From a virus: a DNA stretch of 35,714 nt. The notes under the pieces were generated by a model. The model saw only the letters and a program-made list of their open reading frames with translations. It was not told the DNA's origin and ran no database searches. A program made the translations under genes and the position numbers. This document shows, piece after piece, positions 14,541 through 23,222 of this stretch. The number at the start of each line of letters is the position of its first letter. Positions within the stretch are counted from its first letter, which is position 1. The stretch covers positions 1 through 35,714 of the IMG/VR virus record IMGVR_UViG_3300002835_000562; one strand, 5' to 3'.

Positions 14541-15077
14541 TTATTTATTGTATAATTCTGGGTATTCCGTTAATATATGAATACCACCATTTTCAATTGC
14601 ATATTTATAAGATAATTCAACATCTTGCCATGTTTTTAAATCATGTATTTCAATATTTGGACACATTGTTTTAAATTCTTCAATATAATTTGCTTTATGT
14701 TGGTGGCCAGGGTCTAATGGTGTGTCCGCACCTTTACCAACTCTAATAAGTATATTGACTTTGTTTTCCGTCATTAATTCATATTTGTCAATGTGATTAA
14801 CTAATTGATTTGTTGCTGATATAATAAAATCCCATCTTGGGTAGAATGTAATAACTCTTTTTCCAGTCATTGCCAAACCCAAACTCATACCCATTTGAGT
14901 TTCTTCCATAACAGGAACTTCAATCATTTTTTCTTTTGGTACATTTGTTAAAGTTGTACTCATAGGATTTCCGGCATAAACTATTTGTTGGCCGATGAAT
15001 ATTGTATCTTCCAATTTGGCCAGTTCTGTCATTACATTTATTAATGTATCTTTATATGATATTTCGTTTGTATTCAT
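14541..15077 (-). CDS. ThDP-dependent enzyme, pyrimidine-binding (E1-beta-like) subunit
   Basis: A 178-residue protein matching the pyrimidine-binding domain of E1-beta/transketolase-type enzymes: ISYKDTLINVMTELAKLED at the start, the EVPVMEETQMGMSLGLAMTG core, and FYPRWDFIISATNQLVNH. Glu58, five residues before Gly63, aligns with the Glu that activates the cofactor's aminopyrimidine ring. Normal E1-beta has about 325 residues; the whole C-terminal transketolase domain is missing, so this is a minimal subunit. Its likely partner, the diphosphate-binding subunit, is encoded at 21077-21706. No E2 or E3 genes are present, so decarboxylation to acyl-CoA is unlikely; two-carbon transfer onto a sugar is the more natural idea. 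Starts in an ATGA overlap with the upstream gene. Confidence 0.8.
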   Translation of the reverse strand: MNTNEISYKDTLINVMTELAKLEDTIFIGQQIVYAGNPMSTTLTNVPKEKMIEVPVMEETQMGMSLGLAMTGKRVITFYPRWDFIISATNQLVNHIDKYELMTENKVNILIRVGKGADTPLDPGHQHKANYIEEFKTMCPNIEIHDLKTWQDVELSYKYAIENGGIHILTEYPELYNK

Positions 15078-15934
15078 TTTATTTTATTAAATCTATTTGT
15101 TGAATTTATATTTTCTATAATATTATTTGCAATCACGTTATGGCATTCTTTTGATATATGTGAATCCATGGGTGGATTTTTTAAATTTTTAAAATCATTT
15201 CTTATAATAAGATTTGAATTTTCTGTTGTTAAATCCTGTATACAATTATATTCATTATCATTATATTTTAATGTAATAAATCTTTCATTTAAAAATTTAT
15301 CATTTTTTATGATATTAACATAATCGGGTGTCCAAGAAAGTAATTTTGTTTTTATACCCATTTTTTCATAAAAAATAAATTTTTCTTTAATATTATTAAC
15401 AATATAATTTAATAAATCAACAGATTGCCATTCTTCATATGTTTTATTATTAGATTCCAACCATTCGTTAAATATGTCAAAATCTGCCATGTTTAGTTCA
15501 AAATCTTTTTTAGGTTTATTATATGCATAACCTGCATTGAAAATATATTCTTTTCCTTTTAATACAAATTTAAATTTATTTCTATCCGGTTGGCTTGTTT
15601 GTAAAATAATATACGCAATATCCTCAAATTTATATTTTTCTTTATAAAAATGATTTCTCATTGGATTATTTTCAATTTGTAAACAATGGTTTATTAATTC
15701 AAATGAAACATCCTCATTACCACCATTTTCTAAATGTACTATTTCAAATGTTTCAAAATAATTTGCAACAATTCTGGGGAATCTAATTGTTTTAATAAAA
15801 TTTAAATGTGAATCAGTATATTCCGATTTTACAAATTGATTATCTTTTGGTAATACTATATTTGGTAATGTAGAATAGTGATGCAGTCCCTGTCCCCAAG
15901 TAAACGAATCTCCTGCGAATATAATTCCATTCAT
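15074..15934 (-). CDS. SGNH/GDSL-type hydrolase
   Basis: A 286-residue protein with block I FAGDSFTWGQG (nucleophile Ser10), an NGGNEDVSFELI segment (about residues 71-82) that supplies the oxyanion Gly/Asn, and a C-terminal block V MDSHISKECHNVIANNI with Asp257 and His259 (or His265) completing the triad. These enzymes hydrolyse esters, often O-acetyl groups on carbohydrates. No signal peptide, so it acts in the cytoplasm or as part of a virion. In this neighbourhood, an O-acyl esterase or acyltransferase acting on the phage-made glycan is likely. Overlaps both neighbours (ATGA with 14541-15077; one base with the methyltransferase gene). Confidence 0.75.
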   Translation of the reverse strand: MNGIIFAGDSFTWGQGLHHYSTLPNIVLPKDNQFVKSEYTDSHLNFIKTIRFPRIVANYFETFEIVHLENGGNEDVSFELINHCLQIENNPMRNHFYKEKYKFEDIAYIILQTSQPDRNKFKFVLKGKEYIFNAGYAYNKPKKDFELNMADFDIFNEWLESNNKTYEEWQSVDLLNYIVNNIKEKFIFYEKMGIKTKLLSWTPDYVNIIKNDKFLNERFITLKYNDNEYNCIQDLTTENSNLIIRNDFKNLKNPPMDSHISKECHNVIANNIIENINSTNRFNKIK

Positions 15935-16557
15935 TATTTAAGTTTTAAAATTATTGTATAAAATAAAGATTTTCCAGTCCAACCATAATCATTATATTCA
16001 ACATATTCTATTGTAAAATCATCGTTAGTTAATTCAATAATATCGTTTTCGGTAACACCTTCACAATTTTCAACAAGAATTATAACACCATCTTTATTTA
16101 AATAATTTTTAACATTTTTGAAAAAATTCTTATGAAAATTCATATTTTCGTCTAATGAAATTAATTCTTCATGTTTACTTCTATATCCTCCAGGTCTTAT
16201 TGTTTTAAAATGTGGTGGGTTACTAATAATTGTATCAATATCATTATTTGCAATCAATTCATTAAATCCATTTGATTGAATAAATTTAACATTATTTAAA
16301 TTGTTTGTTTTTATTGTTTCGTTTATATGTTGTAAATTTTCATTGTTAATATCAACTAAATATAATTCATCACAATATTTTTTGGCCAACAAGTGGAAAC
16401 CCATAAATCCAGGGCCTGAACACATTTCCATAATATTTCCTTTCTTAATGAATTTTTTTACGTTTTCACTATCCAATGCGTTTACACCAAATGTTGTTCC
16501 ACCACCATCTAAGTGTGGTTCGTATGAAATTTTAATATTATTTGTTTCAAATATCAT
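15934..16557 (-). CDS. SAM-dependent methyltransferase with NPPH motif
   Basis: A 207-residue class I methyltransferase. Motif I is MEMCSGPGFMGFHLL (about 43-57), motif II has the acidic ELYLVDINNENL (about 66-77), and the catalytic NPPHFKT (about 116-122) is of the N-P-P-[YFH] type found in RsmC/PrmC-like and other N-methyltransferases. The fold is small and complete. The substrate is unknown. NPPx enzymes act on planar nitrogens (bases, glutamine amide, amino-sugars), and the surrounding genes favour an amino-sugar or sugar derivative. It overlaps its neighbours by one base at each end, so it belongs to the glycan operon. Confidence 0.75.
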   Translation of the reverse strand: MIFETNNIKISYEPHLDGGGTTFGVNALDSENVKKFIKKGNIMEMCSGPGFMGFHLLAKKYCDELYLVDINNENLQHINETIKTNNLNNVKFIQSNGFNELIANNDIDTIISNPPHFKTIRPGGYRSKHEELISLDENMNFHKNFFKNVKNYLNKDGVIILVENCEGVTENDIIELTNDDFTIEYVEYNDYGWTGKSLFYTIILKLK

Positions 16558-17549
16558 TATGGTTTAGAATTTGGATTATATAAATGCTTATTTGCTTTAT
16601 ACCACTCAATGGTTTCTTTTAAAGCTTCTTTTATATTTCTCTTTGGTTTCCATCCTAAATCGTTAATCTTTTTAGATGATAATAATCTAATAGGAATCAT
16701 TGGTGCTTTGTTATTAACATATTCAATTGGATTTGTATTACCATCTAATTCTTTAATGGTTGCAAGTGTTTCATTTACTGTAAACCCTTCTCCATAACAT
16801 ACATTGAAAATATCATATGTATCGTTATTTTCTGCTACAAAGATAAAACCATCTGCCATATCTTCAACATGTAATAAATCTCTTACTTCCGTGCCATCAC
16901 CCCAAACAGGAATTGGGTTTAAACCATCTGCTACTTTACGAATATTTGCAGGAGTAACGTGACATTTTTCAAAATCAAATTTATCATTAGGGCCAAATGC
17001 GTTTGAAGGTCTTACAATCAAGCACTGCATTGGTTCGTGAATCTGATTAGAAAAAAAATCACACAACATTTCACCATATCTTTTCATACCACCAACTGCT
17101 TTATAAACAGGTAGCATTGGTGTAGCATGTATATTCATATCTTCGGTACAAAACTCAGTTCCCATATCAGGATAAGTTGTGTTAGATGATATAAATAAAA
17201 ACTTTCTAACTTTGTTTTTCCAACTTTGTTCCATTAAGTTTACATTCATCTCCACATTTGGAGTAACATGTAATAGTGGGTTAAATTTGGTATCTAATGC
17301 ATTTGATGTGTTTGCTGCACAATGGAATACTACATCCACATCTTTACTGATTAGGTCACAAAACTCTGCAGTTTGTAAATCTCCTTTGATGTGTTCTACT
17401 TCATTCGTTCCTTCGAAATCGTTTCTCAAATCTCTACTGAATGATGTTGAACGAAGGTTTCTATAACCCTTTTCGTATAGTAATCGTAATAAATGTGAAC
17501 CTATAAATCCACTTGCTCCTGTAACTAAGACCTTGTCTGTTTTTTTCAT
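16557..17549 (-). CDS. NAD-dependent epimerase/dehydratase (extended SDR)
   Basis: A 330-residue extended SDR with Rossmann motif VTGASGFIGSHLL (residues about 9-21), IVRPSNAFGPND and WGDGTEVRDLLHVEDMADG, all typical of nucleotide-sugar epimerases, dehydratases and reductases. The active-site segment reads VYKAVGGMKRYGEML: the Lys is present, but the Tyr normally four residues before it is replaced by Val, with the nearest Tyr seven residues before. The second SDR (18755-19753) shows a related G-x-[MT]-K-R form, as do some 6-deoxyhexose reductases I remember. It likely converts an NDP-sugar for the nearby transferases. It is followed by a one-base overlap and preceded by a 9-nt gap with TATATTTA in the leader. 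Confidence 0.85.
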   Translation of the reverse strand: MKKTDKVLVTGASGFIGSHLLRLLYEKGYRNLRSTSFSRDLRNDFEGTNEVEHIKGDLQTAEFCDLISKDVDVVFHCAANTSNALDTKFNPLLHVTPNVEMNVNLMEQSWKNKVRKFLFISSNTTYPDMGTEFCTEDMNIHATPMLPVYKAVGGMKRYGEMLCDFFSNQIHEPMQCLIVRPSNAFGPNDKFDFEKCHVTPANIRKVADGLNPIPVWGDGTEVRDLLHVEDMADGFIFVAENNDTYDIFNVCYGEGFTVNETLATIKELDGNTNPIEYVNNKAPMIPIRLLSSKKINDLGWKPKRNIKEALKETIEWYKANKHLYNPNSKP

Positions 17550-17558
17550 AACTTTGTT

Positions 17559-18755
17559 TTAAATATATATTGTTTCTTTTTTATAATTATTTATTTCATA
17601 AAATGCATTATCTTCTAATACCCATTTTATTAATTCTTTTGTTCTATCATTATCTTCTATAATTAATTCATGAACTCTTTTTTGATTTGCAATTAATCTA
17701 TCTTTACATTTTAAATAAATTTCATGCATATTCAATTTTAATAATCTTTCAATTTCTTTTGCAATTAAATTACATTTTAAATATAAAGGAGTATATTCCA
17801 TATCAGTACTTGATAAATCATTTATTTCAATTTTATCATATGAATGGTCTATTATATCATCAAACATATCAAATCCAAAACTTCTAAAATATTCAATTAT
17901 TTTAGTATGTCCCAATAAAATTGGAAATTCTAAATTTAAAAATGGTTTTATAGATTTTTCAGTTATAAAATTTACTTTTGTTGGAATTGTTTCAGCTATT
18001 ATATTAACATAAGCTTTATTAACAAATTGATTTTGTATTTTAAATCTATTATTAGATTCTTTCCAATTTGGGTCGTCTATATCTACTTTTAATTCAGGAA
18101 TTTTTATTGAACGATACTCACATTCTTGTGCACTTAAATAACCAAAATCTTTATATTTTAATAATTTATTAACCAATACAATTCTATGTGCTCTCATTGT
18201 ATTATTTAAACATATGTACAATTTATCTCGTTTATTTTCATTCCATTTTACACCACCAATTATATTAAGACATACATCGGTTCCGTTATTTATTTCTATA
18301 TACTTATGAAATGTGTTATTATTACTATCACAAAAAAATCTAGGACCTGAAAATGGGTATGTAAATATTTCCCAATCTTGTTGGTCAAAATTTATAACAT
18401 CTAATGGTGTGATTATTTTTTTTCGCTTATATGAAATATTATTTTCTTTTAAAAATTCACTCCATACTTTACACCTACTATCCAAATTATCAGCTTCTCC
18501 ACTAAAATCAATCACAAAATCGTCACAAGATAAATTTTTTATTTTTTCAATATCTAGTTCATTTCTTTTACCATAATCTAACCAATAACCATGTACGCAA
18601 ATTATATTATAAAAATTTTTATTTTTTTCTTGGAGTGAATAAAAATTATTTTGCACAGAAATTCCACCATTTGTTGAAGTAAAAAATGAACAATCATATT
18701 TTTCTGATAATGATAATATTGTAAAATTATTGTTTAAATAAGTTTTGTATAACAC
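17559..18755 (-). CDS. Glycosyltransferase-like protein (FITEK type), copy 1
   Basis: A 398-residue protein. The C-terminal half has FITEKSIKPFLNLEFPILLG (263-282), then EYFRSFGFDMFDDIIDHSYDKI. This resembles the nucleotide-sugar site of fucosyltransferase/exostosin-like GT-B enzymes (F-[IV]-T-E-K...P) and recurs in a phage protein family. The paralogue at 19753-21075 shares it closely. The N-terminal half is unfamiliar and extremely rich in Asn, Lys and Ile. The start is GTG sharing one base with the upstream stop (TAGTG). Its base composition is more AT-rich than the flanking SDR genes, suggesting separate acquisition. Transferase activity is inferred from the motif. Confidence 0.65.
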   Translation of the reverse strand: MLYKTYLNNNFTILSLSEKYDCSFFTSTNGGISVQNNFYSLQEKNKNFYNIICVHGYWLDYGKRNELDIEKIKNLSCDDFVIDFSGEADNLDSRCKVWSEFLKENNISYKRKKIITPLDVINFDQQDWEIFTYPFSGPRFFCDSNNNTFHKYIEINNGTDVCLNIIGGVKWNENKRDKLYICLNNTMRAHRIVLVNKLLKYKDFGYLSAQECEYRSIKIPELKVDIDDPNWKESNNRFKIQNQFVNKAYVNIIAETIPTKVNFITEKSIKPFLNLEFPILLGHTKIIEYFRSFGFDMFDDIIDHSYDKIEINDLSSTDMEYTPLYLKCNLIAKEIERLLKLNMHEIYLKCKDRLIANQKRVHELIIEDNDRTKELIKWVLEDNAFYEINNYKKETIYI

Positions 18756-19753
18756 TATAATCTACTTTTATATTCTAAAATTGATTTTTTTAATCCTTCT
18801 TTTAAAGTTGTTTGTGGTAAGATACCATATTTTTTTTGTTTATCTGCACCTAAACATCTAATTGGGTCACCATTTGTTTTTGTAGAATCCCATGTAATAA
18901 GTTTTGTTTTACCTGTGATTTCTTTATAACATTCAACAATGGTTTCAATTGTTTCTTTAATAGTTACTGCTTCTGCACATCCAAAGTTAATAATATCACT
19001 AACTTCTTTTTTAACTACATCAATTGCAGCTTGTGCAACATCATCACCAAATACAAAGTCTCTTTTAGATGAACCATCTCCCCAACATACCATTTCTTCA
19101 CCTTCTACATTAAATAATTTCCAAATATTAGAACTAATAACAGTTGCATCTTGTGCAAAGTTATCATTGATACCATATATGTTTGAAGGTCTTATAACTG
19201 TCCAATTTTTCCAACCATATTGAACTCTCAACGAATCCAATGTCAATTCACCCATTCTTTTTGTCCAACCCGGATGCCAATCCAAACGAGATGGAGTAGA
19301 TGCCCAAGTTTCTTCTTGTGACCAAATATCTTCTTCATTCATTACTTCTGCCGGCTTATAAACACCAACTGATGAAAGATATACAAACCAATCAACCTTT
19401 GCATCAAACGATGCTTTAATCATATTAGTATTGAACATCAACATTGGGAATAGGTAATCTGCAGGTTGAGTTGATGACCTTGCTGGTGAACCTTTTACAC
19501 CTGCAATATGTAATACGATATCTATTTTTTCATCTGCAAATAAACTTTCACAATGAGAAAGATATGTTAAGTCTGTTTTTACCAATTCCAATCTATCATT
19601 ATATTGTCCTTTTAGAAAGTTTAAGTTTTCACTAAATCTAAGGTCTACTGCGTATACTTTTGCAGCACCTTCTTCTAAACATTTTTTAACTGCCGGCAAT
19701 CCAACCAATCCGTTTGCTCCGGTTATAATAACTTTTTTTCCTGTAAATTCCAT
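18755..19753 (-). CDS. NAD-dependent epimerase/dehydratase (extended SDR)
   Basis: A 332-residue extended SDR: VIITGANGLVGLPAV at the N-terminus, LHIAGVKGSP, VYLSSVGVYKP, IRPSNIYGINDN and WGDGSSKRDFVFGDDVAQA. The active-site segment is DWHPGWTKRMGE: it has the Lys but no Tyr four residues before it, like the sister SDR at 16557-17549. It is similar to GDP-fucose-synthase-like and dTDP-sugar reductases in length and order of motifs. The likely role is reduction or epimerisation of a 4-keto-6-deoxy NDP-sugar. Overlaps both neighbours by one base, so translation is coupled. Confidence 0.85.
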   Translation of the reverse strand: MEFTGKKVIITGANGLVGLPAVKKCLEEGAAKVYAVDLRFSENLNFLKGQYNDRLELVKTDLTYLSHCESLFADEKIDIVLHIAGVKGSPARSSTQPADYLFPMLMFNTNMIKASFDAKVDWFVYLSSVGVYKPAEVMNEEDIWSQEETWASTPSRLDWHPGWTKRMGELTLDSLRVQYGWKNWTVIRPSNIYGINDNFAQDATVISSNIWKLFNVEGEEMVCWGDGSSKRDFVFGDDVAQAAIDVVKKEVSDIINFGCAEAVTIKETIETIVECYKEITGKTKLITWDSTKTNGDPIRCLGADKQKKYGILPQTTLKEGLKKSILEYKSRL

Positions 19754-21075
19754 TATATGTGTTTTTTTAAATTTTCTACAAATACATTTTCTTTTTTAGT
19801 TGCCCATAATAAAATATGATTTCTATTATATACCAAAATATCTTTTATAGATAAATACCACTCATGTATTATATTTAAATCCAACTTTGATAATCTTTCT
19901 ATTTCATTACAAATTGCAATATATCTTTCACCATCATTTTCTATTTCATCATAACTTTCATCAATAAATCCATCAAATGTCTTAAATCCTAAAGAACGAA
20001 AATATTTTAAATAACCACAAGCTCCAACTAATATAAATGGTTGCAATGTTGTGATTGGATTTATGACCTTTTCTGTTATAAAAATATCTTTTTCAAAATT
20101 TGTTTCAGTAACTATGTAAATATATGAATCTAAAAATACTTCCCTCTTATAAGCTTTACCACATTCAAATCCTTGTTTATCATCACTTCCATGTGTATCT
20201 ATTTCCATTATTAATTTTGATGCAAATCCATCTGCACTATTTTTTATATCATTATCAAATGTTTTATTATTTGTAATATATAACCGATGCTTTCCTTCAT
20301 TATGAAATAAAAACGATGCATATAATTTATCCCATAAATTTTTACTTTCAAAAAAACAACCCATTGTATATCTAAAATCTTTATTTGAATTTCTATTTAA
20401 ACAAACAAAATGTTTATTTCTTTTTATATCAATTTCGTTTTCTCTAATCCACTTTGTTTCATATCCCAATGTATAATTTGGTTCTGATTTTAGTGATGCC
20501 ATTCTTTGTGCAAACCCAATTAATAAATTATCTTCAAAATAAAAATTATAATTTTTAAATCTTTCATCTTGTTCAAATAAATTGGAAGTTCCCATAAAAA
20601 ATACAAAATGTTTTTTTAAATCTAAACCCATGCTATTTACTTCAATTTCTAATTTTTTAATAAAATTAAACGAATTTAAAAATGGTTCATGTGAATAATT
20701 TATTGCAAAAATCAATCTATCTTCTAACGCTAATTTAATAGCTTCTTTTGAAATATTTTTTATATTAAATGAATATTCTATACCATCATCTGTTATAAGA
20801 TGTCCTCCTATTAAATAATTTATTTGACTAAATATTTCTATTGGATATACATATTTTTCATCATCTTTAACATTATTTATATATTCGTGATTTCCTATTG
20901 GTGAAGAATTATACCACCATATATTTGAATGAAATGTTCTAAATTGAAATTTATTTTGGTTCGCAGTATTATAATCTCCATCATTTTTTTCAAAATAATC
21001 TATTAAAGTTTTATCCCATAAATTTGGATATGGGTGATTTCTTTTTTGGTCGTAATTATCGTAAATAAATTTCAT
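19753..21075 (-). CDS. Glycosyltransferase-like protein (FITEK type), copy 2
   Basis: A 440-residue protein. The C-terminal module is FITEKVINPITTLQPFILVG (332-351), then YLKYFRSLGFKTFDGFIDESYDEI, followed by helices ending in a Trp. It aligns without gaps to 17559-18755 in this region, so the two are paralogues. The middle has KHFVCLNRNSNKDFRYTMGCF, similar to the KLYICLNNTMRAHR segment of copy 1, which looks like a second conserved GT-B element. N-terminal 180 residues are Asn/Phe/Tyr-rich and unrecognised. One nucleotide separates it from the ThDP subunit gene upstream. The acceptor and donor are unknown. Confidence 0.65.
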   Translation of the reverse strand: MKFIYDNYDQKRNHPYPNLWDKTLIDYFEKNDGDYNTANQNKFQFRTFHSNIWWYNSSPIGNHEYINNVKDDEKYVYPIEIFSQINYLIGGHLITDDGIEYSFNIKNISKEAIKLALEDRLIFAINYSHEPFLNSFNFIKKLEIEVNSMGLDLKKHFVFFMGTSNLFEQDERFKNYNFYFEDNLLIGFAQRMASLKSEPNYTLGYETKWIRENEIDIKRNKHFVCLNRNSNKDFRYTMGCFFESKNLWDKLYASFLFHNEGKHRLYITNNKTFDNDIKNSADGFASKLIMEIDTHGSDDKQGFECGKAYKREVFLDSYIYIVTETNFEKDIFITEKVINPITTLQPFILVGACGYLKYFRSLGFKTFDGFIDESYDEIENDGERYIAICNEIERLSKLDLNIIHEWYLSIKDILVYNRNHILLWATKKENVFVENLKKHI

Positions 21076-21076
21076 A

Positions 21077-21706
21077 TTAAAATGCTATCCATTTACCTGT
21101 TCCGTAATGTGGAAATTTTGATTCGTATGAATAATATATAACATCATCGGGTATTTCTCTTTTTTTATTCCAAGTTGCTTCGGTTGGAGTATAGGTTGAT
21201 ACTCCATTATCTTCCACCACAAATACAATTGGTAAATCAAAGTTTTTTGCGTATTTGTGCACTTCATAAAATATACCACTTTCAAAAGACATGTCACCAA
21301 TAAATACAAATACTTTTTCATCACTACCTTTTTCTTTAATTCCCATTGCAACTCCCAATGCTATTGATAATGTGCCACCCACAATTGCAGATGAATAAAA
21401 CTTTTCATTTACCTTGCAAAGAGTGATTGATTTTCCTTTAAGAATTTCTTCTTCAATCCAAACAGGACACACTTCTTTTAATAATGCATGGTAGTGAGAA
21501 CGCCATGTACTAAAAACCCAATCCGAAGTTTTAATTCGTTTGAATATTTCAATCAATTGTTCTTCATTGCCATTTGATAAATGAATCGGGCCTCTTATTT
21601 TTGCATCTTCCCAATGCTTTACTATTAAATTTTCAAAATCAATTAAAGATTCCTTTGTTTGTTGAATATCTCTTACTATTGGATATTGTTCTAAATTTTT
21701 TATCAT
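21077..21706 (-). CDS. ThDP-dependent enzyme, diphosphate-binding (E1-alpha-like) subunit
   Basis: A 209-residue protein. The ATG at 21704-21706 is chosen because it overlaps the upstream stop as ATGA; a longer in-frame reading would run 66 nt into that gene. STWRSHYHALLKEV (66-79) parallels the R-x-H-x-H-A-L-x-K segment of E1-alpha. GGTLSIALGVAMG (110-122) and GDMSFESG...VEDNG (137-168) form the ThDP motif: Asp138 and Asn167 would bind Mg and the diphosphate. E1-alpha is usually over 320 residues; only the cofactor domain remains. It pairs with 14541-15077. The two genes bracket six glycan genes, unlike the usual adjacent alpha-beta arrangement. Product unknown. Confidence 0.82.
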   Translation of the reverse strand: MIKNLEQYPIVRDIQQTKESLIDFENLIVKHWEDAKIRGPIHLSNGNEEQLIEIFKRIKTSDWVFSTWRSHYHALLKEVCPVWIEEEILKGKSITLCKVNEKFYSSAIVGGTLSIALGVAMGIKEKGSDEKVFVFIGDMSFESGIFYEVHKYAKNFDLPIVFVVEDNGVSTYTPTEATWNKKREIPDDVIYYSYESKFPHYGTGKWIAF

Positions 21707-22248
21707 CTGTCTCTTTTTTGTAATATTGGGTTTGTTGTTGGCCATTCCATTTGATATTCGGGGTCGTTCCATTTTACTACACCTTGCTCATCTGCATCCA
21801 CATAACCATCTTTATAAAATAAGTTATAATGAAACATACAATCGGTTAATGCGTAGTGTCCGTTTGCAAACCCCGGTGGTACTAGAACTTGGTTTCTATT
21901 TCTTTCGGATATAATAAATGCTTCCCACTCTCCTGATGTTGGTGAATTTAATCTCATATCTAAAACGACTAAATAAATATCACCTACTGCAGCTTGAACC
22001 AATTTCCACGTCTTACTATCCCAATGTAATCCTCTCAATACACCTTTGTATGATTTTGAAAACCTACCATGAATACTAATCTCACTTTTGTCATAGTGTA
22101 TTTGTGTCATTACAGGATGTTCTTCCGAATGAAAAGTTGTAAATATCTCACCTCTGTATTCTCTATAAATTGATGGAGTATATGTTGGTACTTCATAACC
22201 AAATTTTTTCGATGGAGTAATTTGAAACTCATCCCATTTGTTACTCAT
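21703..22248 (-). CDS. rfbC: dTDP-4-dehydrorhamnose 3,5-epimerase-like (RmlC family)
   Basis: A 181-residue cupin close in length to RmlC (about 180-185). Family features: GVLRGLHWDSKTWKLVQ (69-85) with Arg72, catalytic His75 and Lys82; GDIYLVVLDMRLNSPTSG; VLVPPGFANGHYAL; and a terminal WNDPEYQMEWPTTNPILQKRD. It would epimerise C3 and/or C5 of a 4-keto-6-deoxy NDP-hexose, a step before the SDR reductases. No RmlA or RmlB is encoded here, so the substrate must come from the host or other phage genes. It sits between the third SDR and the ThDP subunit with 1-nt spacing and an ATGA overlap. Confidence 0.9.
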   Translation of the reverse strand: MSNKWDEFQITPSKKFGYEVPTYTPSIYREYRGEIFTTFHSEEHPVMTQIHYDKSEISIHGRFSKSYKGVLRGLHWDSKTWKLVQAAVGDIYLVVLDMRLNSPTSGEWEAFIISERNRNQVLVPPGFANGHYALTDCMFHYNLFYKDGYVDADEQGVVKWNDPEYQMEWPTTNPILQKRDR

Positions 22249-22249
22249 A

Positions 22250-23221
22250 TTATGTTTGATTTGCGTATCCTAAAGGAAAACCATTTCTAAATTCAAAACC
22301 CATTTTTGGTACTATCATTTGATATGCCATTATAAGTTCTTTAATACCTCTATCTAAATCCCATTGTGGGCCCCATCCTGTTGCTTCTAACTTATTGTTT
22401 GATACAATGTAGTTTCTCTTGTCTGGGTCCTCATAATAGTCATCGTAGACCACAGCAAAGTCATTTACATGAGATTGTATTTTTTCCAATAACTCTTGTT
22501 TTGAAAGATTTGCATTACTCAATCCTACATTAAAAACTTCACCTTTATATTTGTCATAATGTTGAATCATAAAACAAAAAGTAAATGCAATATCCTGAAT
22601 ATGGATAAAGTTTCTTTTAAATTGTTTTTCGAATACAACAATATATTTGTCAGTTATTGCTTTATAAACAAAATCGTTTACCAATAAGTCTGTTCTCATT
22701 CTTGGTGAAACTCCAAAGACAGTTGCTAATCTAAATATGATTGCATCCGTTGATGTTCTTAAAAAGTTTTCTGCGTCACATTTGGTTTGACCATAAACTG
22801 AAATTGGTGTGAGTGGTGATTCTTCGGTACATTCTAATTGACCGGTACTTAAACCATATCCACTATTTGTATTTGGATATAAAATCTTTTTACCTTTTCC
22901 ATTTGTAAATTTAACAATATTAACTATTTGTTGAAAATTAATTTCTTTTGCAAGTTTTGGGTCTTGTGCACATGCAGGAAATCCTACAATTGCAGCAAGA
23001 GGAATAATTACATCTGCTTCATTACAAAGTTTTTCCAATAGTGTTTCATTACGAACATCACCATGTATAAATTTAAATTTTGACTTTGATGTGTATTGTA
23101 ATAGGGAAGTTTGATTGAATAATAATTTATCCAAAACAATAACCTCATAACTTTGTTCTAATAATTTTCCAACTAATACCGAACCCAAATAACCTGCACC
23201 TCCTGTAACTAAAATTTTCAT
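22250..23221 (-). CDS. UDP-glucose 4-epimerase-like SDR
   Basis: A 323-residue extended SDR with a classical active site: ILVTGGAGYLGSVLV (3-17), GDVRNETLLEKL, LAAIVGFPAC, YPNTNSGYG, then SVYGQTKCDAE with the Tyr-x-x-x-Lys pair, and FRLATVFGVSPRMR. RNFIHIQDIA and the VFNVGLSNANLSKQELLE region bind the nucleotide-sugar. It is more conventional than the other two SDRs. The likely reaction is C4 epimerisation, dehydration or decarboxylation of an NDP-sugar. One nucleotide separates it from each neighbour. Confidence 0.88.
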   Translation of the reverse strand: MKILVTGGAGYLGSVLVGKLLEQSYEVIVLDKLLFNQTSLLQYTSKSKFKFIHGDVRNETLLEKLCNEADVIIPLAAIVGFPACAQDPKLAKEINFQQIVNIVKFTNGKGKKILYPNTNSGYGLSTGQLECTEESPLTPISVYGQTKCDAENFLRTSTDAIIFRLATVFGVSPRMRTDLLVNDFVYKAITDKYIVVFEKQFKRNFIHIQDIAFTFCFMIQHYDKYKGEVFNVGLSNANLSKQELLEKIQSHVNDFAVVYDDYYEDPDKRNYIVSNNKLEATGWGPQWDLDRGIKELIMAYQMIVPKMGFEFRNGFPLGYANQT

Positions 23222-23222
23222 A

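Noticed and set aside
21085-21351. Second minus-strand frame of 88 residues
   Set aside because: Lies within the ThDP subunit gene in another frame and has low-complexity, unlike-protein sequence.
21707-21772. Longer N-terminus for the E1-alpha-like subunit
   Set aside because: It would lie wholly inside the RmlC-like gene; the ATGA overlap start at 21706 matches the style of the neighbouring genes.
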